DNA of 59,729 nt from Vitrella brassicaformis (taxonomy: Eukaryota > Sar > Vitrellaceae): positions 1 to 59,729 of the forward strand of contig CDMY01000189.1 of NCBI GenBank assembly GCA_001179505.1. The letters run 5' to 3'. The notes beneath the pieces were generated by a model that was not told the origin of the DNA, searched no databases, and saw only the letters and a list, made by a program, of their open reading frames with translations. Both the position numbers and the translations under genes were made by a program. Below, one piece after another: positions 34,228-45,114 of this stretch (within the stretch, counting starts at the first letter, position 1; every line of letters begins with the position of its first letter).

Positions 34228-36262
34228 ATGGAGAAGAGCGGCCATGAGAGCGGCATGGACGGCAGCTCTCAATTTGACAGCTCTTCAGCGGTGGCCGCCC
34301 AGCCCGAGCCAGAGCCGTCGAAGTTCGACGGACCATGCGGGGATCAGCGAAGGACCACTGACGGCGGCACAGCGAGAGGTAGTGGAGCTTCCGAACCGGA
34401 GCCCGAAGACGCCGCCAGGCCACCTGCATGCTCCTCGGCTGAGCCAGATACTGCTGCACACGAACCTGAGCCAGAACCGGACACGCTCATACTCTGTGAT
34501 TTCGACGACACCATCTGTAGGCAATGCAGGCAGAGAACACACTCATCCCATGGATGGATTGCTTTCAATGTGGGTTCTCCTCCTCTCTCAGTTCCGACCA
34601 CTGTAGTCATGGCCACCGGCGGCAAGCTGCAGAAGGCTGAGGGCGGCAAGTGGGCGGCCGACCTGCTGCGGGCGGCTGACAAGCTCAGCCAGGTCACCAT
34701 CGTGTCGAATGCGTCGCCCAGATGGTAACACAAACACGCACACACACAAAAACTCTCACACGGAGCCATATGCCACACTCCACGAGTGGACATGGCTGCG
34801 TTGACTTTGTTTGTCAGGTTGCGTGAGGCGTTGCAGACTGGTGGATATGAGGAGGTCCGGCGTGTGCTGCAGCAGCAGAGCATTCCCGTCATCTCCGCCC
34901 GTGAACACGCCCACATCAACGGCCGGGGCAAGACGTCGTCGACCCGATGGAAGGCAAACACAGACAGACAGACAGACAGACAAAGGACGTTTGCAGGGAG
35001 GGAGGGAGGGAGGGCGCCATCGTGTGTGTGTGTGTTCTGTGCAGGTATCGTGTCTGGTGGATCTGTTGGCGGTGTATAGAGGAAGGGGCATTCATTTCGG
35101 CCGCGTCATGACCATCGGCGACTCGACAGCGGACATGGCTGCCCTCGAGGCCAACAGGAGGTACACAGAAAAGACACACACATGAAATGGTGTCTTGCTT
35201 CTCCCTTGTGTATTTGTGTGTGTTGTTGTTGCAGCGTGTTGCCGAACGTGCTCTTGGTGAAGGTGAAGCTGGTCGACAAGCCGTCTGAGCACACACTCGC
35301 TCTGGTGAGACACACACAGACACACATGTGCTGACCTCTTTCTCTCCATCCATCCGTGTGTGTGCATGGCTTGCTGCTGGCAGGAACAGCGCTGCCTGAC
35401 GAAGAGTCTGGAGCGTCTGACCCGCTCGCCACACGAAGACTTTCACATCATGGTCACACACACACACACACACACAGACAAGGACGCATCTAATTTTGTT
35501 TACCACATTGGTGCAGATGGTCAAGTCGAGTCGCGAGGCCAGCAGTTTCTCCGAGGCCATTCTGGAACAACGGAACACCAAGCCCGGCCACAACACGTAT
35601 GCGCACATACACATCAATCAGCACACATCGACACACACACACGTCTATGTGTATGTGTGGGTTTTGATTGTCCCCGTCTATGTCATGTCTCCCCCACCAC
35701 ACACAGGTACTTCGACATGTGTCAGGATAGCGGTCTGGCAGCTCCCTCAAAGGACCCCCACTGCATCTACGACTGCATGGTGTCCGTCACGGACCGCCAG
35801 CAGCATGCCATTGGGGGCATCAGTGAGGTGGCAGTGCTGCGCAAACAAGTCGAGGCCTTGCGGAAGGAAAACGACTATATCAAACAGGAGAGGGATGCCA
35901 TCAAACGGAAGAAGGACAGGTACACACAGGCGATCGTCCATTAGTTCGTCTGCCCATACATGTATTCCATATTCGTCCAGGCTAGAGGAGGATTGTGACA
36001 GCACCGACTGCGAGATATGCATGGCGCCGAAGAAATCCACGGTCCTCATTCCCTGTGTAAGCCAACATGCACACCTCGACTCACAAGTGACTTACATCGC
36101 GCATCTGTCTGTTTTGTCCTGATGTGTGGTGTGGATGGCGTACAGCGTCATTTCTCGCTGTGCGGCGAGTGTGCAGCGACCCTGATGCGGTCTCCTGTCG
36201 ACCAGCAACTGTGTCCGCGGTGCAGGCAGCCCATCAGAACAACCAAACATGTCTTCCTGTGA
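34228..36262 (+). CDS. HAD-family phosphatase fused to coiled coil and RING finger
   Basis: The N-terminal 90 residues are Glu/Pro/Ser-rich. The HAD domain shows motif I in LILCDFDDTIC, motif II in TIVSNAS, a candidate motif III lysine in GRGKTSSTRWK and motif IV in VMTIGDSTADMAAL, so all four catalytic motifs are present. After it come SREASSFSEAILEQRNTKPG and CIYDCMVSVTDRQQHAIGG, then a coiled coil VLRKQVEALRKENDYIKQER. The last two exons make a C3HC4-type RING: CEICMAPKKSTVLIPCRHF with SLCGECAATL and QQLCPRCRQPI, ending KHVFL and TGA at 36260-36262. The RING is of the compact E3 ligase type also found at the C-terminus of MAPL/MIB proteins. One intron (34954-35044) is GC-AG. A nearly identical HAD portion lies inverted at 43.3-44.6 kb without the RING. 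Confidence 0.75.
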
Positions 36263-37356
36263 CACCGGTCCGACAGGCAGGACAGGCAGACGGGCGTGTG
36301 TCTGCATACCTGAGGGTCGCGTGTGGGGATGGATGGACGGACGGATGGATGGATGGGTGGGTGCAATGAATCACACGGAGAGAGGGAGAGAAGAACATCC
36401 TGAATGCGGGGTGGATGACGATCGATGAATGTGTTGTCCCTTTCTATTTGTGTGTAGGCCCATTATACACACACAGACATCATGCAGTTATTGACGATTT
36501 CGACGATTGAAGGTCCATCCACGACCGTCCCTCCCTCCCTCAGTCCACTCACTCCACCCACGTGCACACACACGCGGACACCAAATACCTATGCAGAGAT
36601 GTAGATGGGTTGCCTGCCGGCCATACAGACAATGGCTCATCTGTCCCTTCCTCTCTTTGCACTCACTGCTCCCCTCAATCCCACACAAATAGCGTCCACT
36701 CACAGCTAGCCATGCAATGCAATGCATGAAAAACTCTCGGGAGTGTCTTCCTGGCTTTTCCTTCTGTGTCTCTCTCATCATCAAAGGAAAACTGCCTCTC
36801 TCTGATCTCTCGCATATGCGTCAAAACCGGTGTCTGTGTCTTTGTGTGTGCTCTGTACATGCAAGCAACAGTAAGGGGTGCAGCGCAGGAGGAAGGAAAG
36901 AAAAGAACACAACGCACAGATAGCTGGGTTCTCTCTACAACATGTTTCCGTGTCAACAGACTACGAGCCGGGCAGGAAAGGCCCCGCTCACTTCATTCAG
37001 GCAGGCAGAGGGAAAGGAAATCAAGCAGCGAATAGGGAGCAGGGAGAGAGCAAGCAAGCCACGGACATCACATGGACAAAAATCGATCAACAGACGGACG
37101 CACGGAAGCGATAGATAGACATGTAAGGGGCACAACAGTGTACAGTGTACATGCACGTCATCCATCTCCCTCTCAACCCCCCTCTCTCTTTGCGGCCGGG
37201 CTGCCCCTCTCACTCACGACCAACGAAAGAAACTCCAGAAGGGCAGGCAGACAGACAGACAGAAAAAGCGATAGACACGTTCTACCAAGTCTTATTTATG
37301 TATCACCCACCCCTAGCAGAGAGGAAAGCCATCCATTCTAAGTGTGTCGTCCGTCG
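36263..37356. other. convergent intergenic region, 1.1 kb
   Basis: It is rich in (GGAT)n, (CA)n and (GACA)n microsatellites. Open frames are short and none has plausible exon borders. It separates the ends of the HAD-RING and NTRC genes. No RNA gene recognised. Confidence 0.5.
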
Positions 37357-39461
37357 TCACGCGTATGAGGTGAGCTGCCTGGTCTCTGCGAATGCGCCCC
37401 CTCCGTGGACATGATTGGTTGCTGGCGCCCTGCCCATCGCCTCCTCTATCAGCTCGCGATAGTCCTGCTTGATGTGCACACCCCTGCACACCACACCACA
37501 CCACACCACATACAAGACGCGACACGATTGATGCACACGAGAGCCGACACACCCACACCCACACCCAAGGTGCGTGGGTGGTTACCTGAGTGTGCCGACG
37601 TGCCTGCCGGAGCGGTATACGGCGACGGTGGGTGTGCCTAGGACGTCCTGCTCCTTGGCGAACTGGGTGTCCTCGTCGATGTCCACCTCGCAGAAGTGCA
37701 CGTCGGGGTAGTAATCGCCCACCACCGTCTGCAGGGCCGGCCGCAACACGCGGCACTGACCACACGTACGCGTGCAGTACTGCACTCACACAGACACACA
37801 CATGCGCAGAGCAGAGCAGAGAATATATAAGGTGAGAGGGCGATGCGGTGAGGGAAGGGTTAATGGTCGTTAGGACTGACCAGGACGACGACAGGTTTGG
37901 TTTCTTGTTGGAGCCGTTGCAGTGCGTATGCGCCCTTGTGCCGCGGCTTGGAGATGTCGAACGTGGCCTGCGTCTCGGACTCCATCGCGGGCTCCTCCTA
38001 CACACACACACACACACAGAGGTAGGTCCCGACTCCTCTCCTGTCTGTCTGTGTGGGTGTAGGAGGAGCCCGTCCGTCATTTGGTCAGTCAGCCACTGAC
38101 CACATATTCTTCGTCTCTACTGCGGTCCCCGTCGATGATGTCACACTTGAAGGGGACGAAGCGCGCCAGGCCGTTGGACGTCAGCCACCTCTCGGCACTG
38201 ATGGCCGCACGGCAGCCGCCACCAGCAGCTGTTTACCAAGCCACCACACATACACACCACTCAAACAGCCTTGTTTGTTTTTATGGCGGGCGTTGGATGG
38301 ACAGAGAGGGGGGAGGGGGAGGGGAGGATCGAGCTCACTGACGCACCGACCTGTGATAGCCTGTTTCCATTGTGAGTCGGACACGTCTCCCGCTGCGAAG
38401 AAGCCCTCGAGATACGTCTCCATCGTGCCGGGCTTCAGCATGATGTGACCACCCTAAACATGCATGCCACACACATACACATACACATCTCGGCTGGCTC
38501 TTTCTGTGTCCCCGTGTGCGTGTTTGTGTGTGTGTGTGACCTGGTCGAGCCGCACTGGCGAGCCCTCGAGCAGCTGTGTGTTCGGCCGGCCTCCCAGTGC
38601 GTAGAACAGCTGATGGATAGATGACATGACACAGCACACACATTCGATATGCGCCAGTGGACATGTGTCTGTCTGTGTGGCGGTGTAAGTCGAGTAGCGT
38701 AACGTACCCCCCTGATCTCAATTTTCCTCTCCTCCCCCGTGTTGGTGTCCTGGACGATGACGCCCTGCACCGGCGAGGCGTGGTCGGGCGACACGTCGTC
38801 GCCATACACATCCTTGACCTTCGTGTTGAAGTGAATCTGCCCACACACACACGCACACACCAGCCACACACGTGTTAGTGGTGCACCACAACCACTGCAC
38901 GTGCCCATCCAGCTCACTGACCTCGATATTCGGATTGCAGATGACTTTAGCGACCATCGCCCTTGACGCGCGGAAGTCCGATCCCCTGATAAACATGTGT
39001 ATCTTGTTGCCGTAGTTGGACAGGAACAGGGCGTCCTCACAAGCAGTGTCGCCGCCGCCGGCCACACCCAGATCGACATCACGAAACACGGGGGCCACAC
39101 CGTCACACCTGACGAGAGGGAGGGAGAGACGCCGGTTAAGCTGTGTGTGTATGTGTGTATGTGTGTGTGTGTGCATGGCTGACGGCTTGCTTACACAGCG
39201 CATGACGAGATGCCCCTGTTCCAGAAGCGGACTTCATTGGGCAGGCCTGATCGATCGATGGACGGCGAAAAGACAAGACCTTCGGTGTGTGTGTGCATCT
39301 TTCTGTAGGTGAGGAGGTTTGGTCGGGTACTCACGTAGTCGGTTGAATTTGGAGCCGGTGGCAAAGATGATGGCCTGGGTCAGCACGTGGCGCGAGTGGC
39401 TGCGGACACGAAACGGACGTTGGCTCAGATCCACCTCGACAACTGCACACAGCCACACACA

Positions 39462-39495
<34 letters not shown>

Positions 39496-40531
39496 TGAAT
39501 GTCCATTCTCGCGTGTCTGTCCGTCTGTCTGACGGACATACCATCTTCTGGGACCATTTCAGCGCCCCATCGCTGCGCCTGCATGCGCATGTTGCGCACG
39601 AGGTCGGGCCCCAGGATGCCGTCAGGGAAGCCAGGGAAGTTTTCTACCAACGTCGTCATCAGCAGCGCACCGCCGGGTGGACCAGCCTCCATCCCCTGAC
39701 CGATGAACAAACAGCACAATCACACATGACATGACACAGACAGCCACGTGCTGTGTGCGCGAATGTGTGTGTTGTTTGCTTGCCTCGAATACGAGCGGTT
39801 TGAGGTTCGCGCGTCCGTTGAAGAGGGCTGCCGTGTAGCCCGCCGGGCCTGAGCCGATGATGACCACATTCTGCACGTCATCCTCAACCTAGACACACAC
39901 ACACCAGCAGACAGACGGACAGAATGCGCAGACGTCCAGGCAGGCAGGCAGGCAGGCACCTACACACCCATGGCCTCACTCACCAGTTGGTTAATAGGTC
40001 GTGTTATAGATGTGTCCTCGTCGGGCGGCCGCTGCCGCAGCCGCTTCAGCCGAGCATTGAAACTGTCTAACGTCTCGATAGACGACAGCAGAGGACCCCT
40101 GGATGCTGCTGCTGCGGCGGCGTGGTTGTTGGCCGCCTGGTGGCTGTTGGCAATCTGGTTGATGTTGGCCCCCCTGCCGCTGCCCATGGCGCGCAGCCGG
40201 GCGTTGAAAGACTCCTGGGTCTCCACCATCGTGACAGGCAGGGGAACATATGCCCGCTTCCGCAACGAGAGCCGGCCGAGGGCTGGTAAGCTCTGAAGAT
40301 GAAGTGCAAGCGCACACAGACAGACAGACAGACAGACAGACAGATCAGGACACATGACGCAATGTGCGTGCATGTGAAGCTGACCTGGATGAAGCCAAAA
40401 GGTGACTTCCGCCGCTCACAGGCTCCCAGATCTGTCCACCAGCCGGCCGCCCAAGAGACCAGCAGCATCACAGCCGTCCCCCTCAGGTGCCAGCCAGCAG
40501 CCCTCCGCCTCTCATGTGACTGTGACGGCAT
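37357..40531 (-). CDS. NTRC: NADPH-thioredoxin reductase C (TrxR-Trx fusion), probably plastid-targeted
   Basis: Exon 1 (40531-40385) starts [18 protein letters not shown] and has a hydrophobic signal-type core [13 protein letters not shown]. Exon 2 (40292-39984) adds a basic Ser/Arg/Asn/Ala-rich linker typical of a transit peptide, so the leader looks bipartite. The reductase domain has the FAD motif [25 protein letters not shown], the redox centre SSCAVCDG (interrupted by an intron), the NADPH motif [13 protein letters not shown] and the second FAD motif [10 protein letters not shown]. After a linker the thioredoxin domain has [14 protein letters not shown] and [17 protein letters not shown]. 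The stop is at 37357. NTRC passes electrons from NADPH to 2-Cys peroxiredoxin and plastid enzymes. The thioredoxin site is CGQC instead of the usual CGPC. Intron 3 has a GC donor (GAG|GCAAGC at 39783). Confidence 0.85.
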
Positions 40532-40857
40532 CTTCGCCCTTTGCTCGGTGGCCTGGCGTGATGATGTGCACGACGAGGCAGCCGAAGCATGGGAGGCCTC
40601 GTCTGCTGGCGGGCCGAATGACCGCATAATGAAAAATGAGTCAATCACACGGAGTGCATCGATCGCTGGCTGCAGTGACTGCCATGGAGGGCAACTGTAT
40701 TCCGGAAAGAAAGAACTGGAAGCTAAGCTCGCACCTGCCGTCCTCGAGCTCGCACCGAAATGGCTGGCAGATTTGGAAGAGAAGACGCACGTATCGTGCT
40801 TGTGAACCCTATTGCATAGAGCTGGGCCATTGATATATCCCAGATCATCGTCTGCTC

Positions 40858-42474
40858 GTGATGACGGAGTCAAGCCCTTGGATGCAGGGCGATGCTGGGC
40901 GAGGCAGGAGGCATTTCGGGCCGTCCCGGCGCAGATGTGACCAGGCGGCTGCTGCTCTATCGCCAGGCGGACGAAAGCGGCGCTTTTTTGCCGCTTCGAT
41001 TGCTCTTGCGATGAACTTCCTCGCACAATGCTCAAGATCTCTCGGCGGCCGCAGTGGATGCAGCAGCAGCGGTCTATCACTGGGCAGACGGGCTGATGCG
41101 TATGCATCTGAGAGGCGGCGGGCATTCATCCCATTAGCAAATCATCGCCATCATCACTCACGGCTGTTTCGGCGGATGGTCAGGCGGCACGCAGCAACAC
41201 GCGATGAAGCAGAAGCAGATGCGGACTCATCCCCGCTGCCCCCCTCCTCCCCCTCCCCCCCGCCCGCCCTGTTTCGAGTGCCGGCCTTCTCACCCTCGGC
41301 CGACCAGTCATCCTTCAGCATCCCCGAGGGCAACTGGACGGATGAGGCCGCATATGTATGGGAGCTGACGCCCGACGAGGTGAGGATTCTCTATGACCCA
41401 GAGCTCACCGACAGAGAGCTGCCCGCGCCCGACGTGTGTCCGCTGCCTGCCCCTGGTGGCTCTTCTGGGCCTCGGCTGATATTGGTGCGTCATGGGAGGT
41501 CGGAGTGGAACGTCGAGGACCGTATGCAGGGATGGGTGGACAGCCCTCTGAAGCGGCCGGAGGGGTATGAAGACTCGTTCTACCAGGCCGAGGAGCTCGC
41601 CGCCCTCACCCCACCCCTGCAGCACAACCGCACCGTCATATGGACCAGCCCCCTACACCGCTCATACGTCTCGGCACAGATCATCCGCGACTTGCTCGTC
41701 GACAGGGGACAGCTCGACCCCTCTGTCGACGTGCAGATGGACTGGCGGTTGAAGGAGAGGCACTACGGCGCACTAACGGGCGTTCAGCGGCAAGAGGCCA
41801 TTCAGTTCTTTGGGCGAGACCGCATACTGAGGTGGCGGCGGAACGCCAAGCTGCGGCCGCCACAGGGCGGGCCGCCCTGCACCACTTGGGTGAGTGAGCT
41901 GATCCACACACAGATGGCCATTTGTTCAGGATTGGTGGATGAATGGCTGCAGGGAGGTGAGTCGTTGGTGGACGTGCAGCGTCGGCTGTGGACTTTCTTC
42001 CAGACCAAGATCCGCGCGAGCATCATTGAGGGCAACGACGTCGTCATCGTCACACACGGCAACACCATCCGGGCCATACTGCCGTGGGTGGTGCCAGGTG
42101 TGTCGTTGGATGACTTGGAGACCATCCCCATGGCCAAGCAGGACGAGCCGCCCCTCGTCTCCTTCCCATGCACCGGCGAGTTCTTCCAGCAGTCCTTCAT
42201 CGCCGCAGCCATACACAGCACCCACACAAACACCTCCAGCCACAGCCACAGCGCCCATTGCAGCCCCCCAGCCCTGACCACCATCAGCACCAGCTACGGC
42301 GACACACTCAAGCAGCAGATCGTCGACCTGGCCATGAAGTTCGACGATCAGCAGAAAGCGGCTGTGTTGGTCACTGGCAGTGACGGTGAACGAGGAGGGG
42401 CGGGGAGGGATGCGGCTAGGTTCGAGGGCGTCGCTGCGCTGCGCAAGGGAGTCGACACGGGCAATGACGTCTGA
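40858..42474 (+). CDS. 2,3-bisphosphoglycerate-dependent phosphoglycerate mutase with N-terminal presequence
   Basis: A single open exon of 538 codons. The histidine-phosphatase domain starts at about residue 200 with LILVRHGRSEWNVEDRMQGW, where the His of RHG is the phosphorylated residue. It continues with WTSPLHRSYVSAQII, LKERHYGALTG (catalytic Glu and Arg), WRRNAKLRPP and VIVTHGNTIRAILPW (second His), then DDLETIPMAKQDEPPLVSF. It interconverts 3- and 2-phosphoglycerate in glycolysis. The 190-residue N-terminal extension has a hydrophobic patch FFAASIALAMNFLAQ followed by Arg/Ser/Ala-rich sequence, compatible with organelle import (inference). ATG 41011 is an alternative start. The C-terminus carries a His/Ser/Thr-rich insert and a 70-residue extension. 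Being intronless is unusual here. Confidence 0.85.
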   Translation: MMTESSPWMQGDAGRGRRHFGPSRRRCDQAAAALSPGGRKRRFFAASIALAMNFLAQCSRSLGGRSGCSSSGLSLGRRADAYASERRRAFIPLANHRHHHSRLFRRMVRRHAATRDEAEADADSSPLPPSSPSPPPALFRVPAFSPSADQSSFSIPEGNWTDEAAYVWELTPDEVRILYDPELTDRELPAPDVCPLPAPGGSSGPRLILVRHGRSEWNVEDRMQGWVDSPLKRPEGYEDSFYQAEELAALTPPLQHNRTVIWTSPLHRSYVSAQIIRDLLVDRGQLDPSVDVQMDWRLKERHYGALTGVQRQEAIQFFGRDRILRWRRNAKLRPPQGGPPCTTWVSELIHTQMAICSGLVDEWLQGGESLVDVQRRLWTFFQTKIRASIIEGNDVVIVTHGNTIRAILPWVVPGVSLDDLETIPMAKQDEPPLVSFPCTGEFFQQSFIAAAIHSTHTNTSSHSHSAHCSPPALTTISTSYGDTLKQQIVDLAMKFDDQQKAAVLVTGSDGERGGAGRDAARFEGVAALRKGVDTGNDV

Positions 42475-42602
42475 CGCCTGCACGTCACGTTGGGGGCTGC
42501 GAGTGTTCTGTCTGGTGAGAGGGATGAGTGTGTAATGGAGTGTTGCTGCTCTGCTTGCTCATCGGCTGACTCCCTGCTAGCGAGAGAGATAGAGAGAGAG
42601 GG

Positions 42603-42930
42603 AGGGAGGGGGGGGGGGGGGGGGGGGGGGNNNNNNNNNNNNNNNNNNNNNNNNNNNNNNNNNNNNNNNNNNNNNNNNNNNNNNNNNNNNNNNNNNNNNN
42701 NNNNNNNNNNNNNNNNNNNNNNNNNNNNNNNNNNNNNNNNNNNNNNNNNNNNNNNNNNNNNNNNNNNNNNNNNNNNNNNNNNNNNNNNNNNNNNNNNNNN
42801 NNNNNNNNNNNNNNNNNNNNNNNNNNNNNNNNNNNNNNNNNNNNNNNNNNNNNNNNNNNNNNNNNNNNNNNNNNNNNNNNNNNNNNNNNNNNNNNNNNNN
42901 NNNNNNNNNNNNNNNNNNNNNNNNNNNNNN
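42603..42930. other. poly-G run and 300 bp assembly gap
   Basis: A run of more than 20 G ends at 42630 and is followed by N from 42631 to 42930. Gap size is probably nominal. The gap lies between the phosphoglycerate mutase gene and the inverted HAD duplicate. Confidence 0.95.
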
Positions 42931-43256
42931 GAGAGGATTTTTGGGCCTTGCGTGGTGTACATAGCGGATGACTGGTTGCCTTGGTCCTCTGATGTGAGAC
43001 TTCCATGTCGACTCACCAGTCATCAGAGGCATCATTTAACTCTTGTCATCAATGTTTCATCCAGGGGCACAAAAAGAAATATGTCTTCCCCTTCCTCTCC
43101 CTGTCACTCACTCACTCCTCACTCATCCATCCATCCACACACACCTCTCCCTGTCCTGCCTGTCTTCCCCACACATGCATCCATCCATCCATGTCTCTCT
43201 GTCCTGCCTCAAACGCAAACTCAGCCTGTCTCGCTACAGACAGACAGACAGACGGC
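42931..43256. other. intergenic region after the gap
   Basis: No gene seen. The first 100 bp contain GATGACTGGT and its inverted partner ACCAGTCATC about 40 bp apart, and the rest is CT-rich with (CATC)n. Confidence 0.45.
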
Positions 43257-44628
43257 CTATCTGGGTGGCTGCCGCTGCCGCTGCCGCTGCTGCTGGTGCT
43301 GGTGCTGGTGGTGGTGCTGGCACATCACGAAGTCGAAGATGGTCACCTGAGAAAAGAATGACATACACAGGGATGTGTGTGTGTGCGTCGATGTGTGCTG
43401 ATTGATGTGTGGTGCGCATACGTGTTGTGGCCTGGCTTGGTGTTCCGTTCTTCGAGAATGGCCTCGGAGAAACTGCTGGCCTCGCGATTCGACTTCACCA
43501 TCTGCAACAATGTGGTAAGCAAAATTAGATGCGTCCTTGTCTATGTGTGTGTTGCTGCATGGTGTGAGCGGACCATGATGTGAAAGTCTTCGTGTGGCGA
43601 CCGGGTCAGACGCTCCAGACTCTTCGTCAGGCAGCGCTGCTCCTGCCAGCAGCAAGCCATGCACACACACGGATGGATGGATGGAGAGAGAGAGAGAGAG
43701 AGATGTCAGCACGTGTGTGTGTGTGTGTGTCTCACGAGAGTGAGTGTGTGCTCTGTTGGCTTCTCGATGAGCTTCACCTTGACCAACGCCGCGCCCGGCA
43801 ACACACTGCAGAAGCAACAACAACAACAACACACACAAATACACAAGGGAGAAGGCAAGTGTGTCTTTTCTTCTGTGTACCTCCTGTTGGCCTCGAGGGC
43901 CGCCATGTCCGCTGTCGAGTCGCCGATGGTCATGACGCGGCCGAAATGAATGCCCCTTCCTCTATACACCGCCAACAGATCCGCCAGACACGATACCTGC
44001 ACAGAACACACACACACACGATGGCGCCCTCCCTCCCTCCCTCCCTGCAAACGTCCTTTGTCTGTCTGTCTGTCTGTCTGTGTTTGCCTTCCATCGGGTC
44101 GACGACGTCTTGCCCCGGCCGTTGATGTGGGCGTGCTCGCGGGCTGAGATGACGGGAATGCTCTGCTGCTGCAGCACACGGCGGACCTCCTCATATCCAC
44201 CAGTCTGCAACGCCTCACGCAATCTGACGAACAAAGTCAAAGGCAAGGAGTGGCATATGGCTCCGTGTGTGAGAGTGTCTGGTTGTGTTACCATCTGGGC
44301 GACCCGTTCGACACGATGATGACCTGGCTGAGCTTCGCTGCCGTCCGCAGCAGGTCGGCCACCCACTTGCCGCCCTTGAGCGACTGCTGCTGCTGCTGCT
44401 GCTTGCAGCCTCTCACTACAGTTGTGGGAACTGACAAACAAACAAAGGAAGAGACATTCAAAGCAATCCATGAGTGAGTGTGTCTCTCGTGTATTGCTCA
44501 CATAGGGTATCGTCGAAATCCAGTACGATGAGTGTGCCGTCAGCTGGATCATGTGCTGTCTCGCTGGCGGGCCGCGGGATGTCGACACGCTTATCATGTG
44601 GGTCGGGCTCAGGCTCGGGCAGCGCCAT
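43257..44628 (-). CDS. HAD-family phosphatase, inverted duplicate without RING
   Basis: Start ATG 44628 (MALPEPEPDPHDKRVDIPRP). The HAD motifs are all kept: TLIVLDFDDTLC, VIIVSNGSPRW, GRGKTSSTRWK and VMTIGDSTADMAAL. Exons and most introns match the gene at 34228-36262 almost base for base from about 34800 to 35620, including the GC-AG intron with its (GACA)n and (GGGA)n tracts. After NTKPGHN the copies part: this one continues TIFDFVMCQHHHQHQHQQQR and ends RQRQPPR with TAG at 43257-43259, so the coiled coil and RING are absent. The shorter N-terminus also differs. A cytosolic phosphatase without ligase function is inferred. Confidence 0.75.
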
Positions 44629-45114
44629 TAGGACGCTTGGGAGGGGCGGAGGCGAGCCAGGCCGACTACGAGGGAGAGAGGCAGGCACACTACTGCATGA
44701 CCGACCGACAGACAGACAGACAGGCACACTCACTGAGCCGACTCAAGGAGAAAGAAGCAAAGACTGATCGATCGATCAATCGACTTAAGTGATTTGTATG
44801 ATTCAAACGTTTCATTCATTCGTTCCATTCGCTCACGTGTACACAATACATATATACTGCAGCTGATCGAGTCGATCGATCGCAACCAGCGTTAGACAGA
44901 CAGACAGACAGACAGACAACATGAGCCGCGAATTCGAGAGCTAGGCAACTGTCTAAAAAAAGCGCCATGCTTGACACTGTCAGTCACGCTGCATCCATAC
45001 ATACATACATACATCGATGGAAGACAAACAGTCATCCAACGAACGCTGACTGAGTGAATCGTCTCGCCAGCTGGGGCCAACCCATGCAGGATAAAAAAGA
45101 CGACCACACGTATG
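44629..45114. other. intergenic region with microsatellites
   Basis: It holds a GATCGATC cluster at 44767-44780 and 44872-44881, and (GACA)n at 44895-44918. No gene seen. Confidence 0.45.

Noticed and set aside
36930-37300. repeated GACA units as a CRISPR array or telomere-like repeat
   Set aside because: No regular spacers and no fixed repeat length; they are simple microsatellites in a eukaryotic genome.
42610-42630. poly-G tract as a G-quadruplex
   Set aside because: It abuts the run of N and may be a sequencing or gap-closure artefact.
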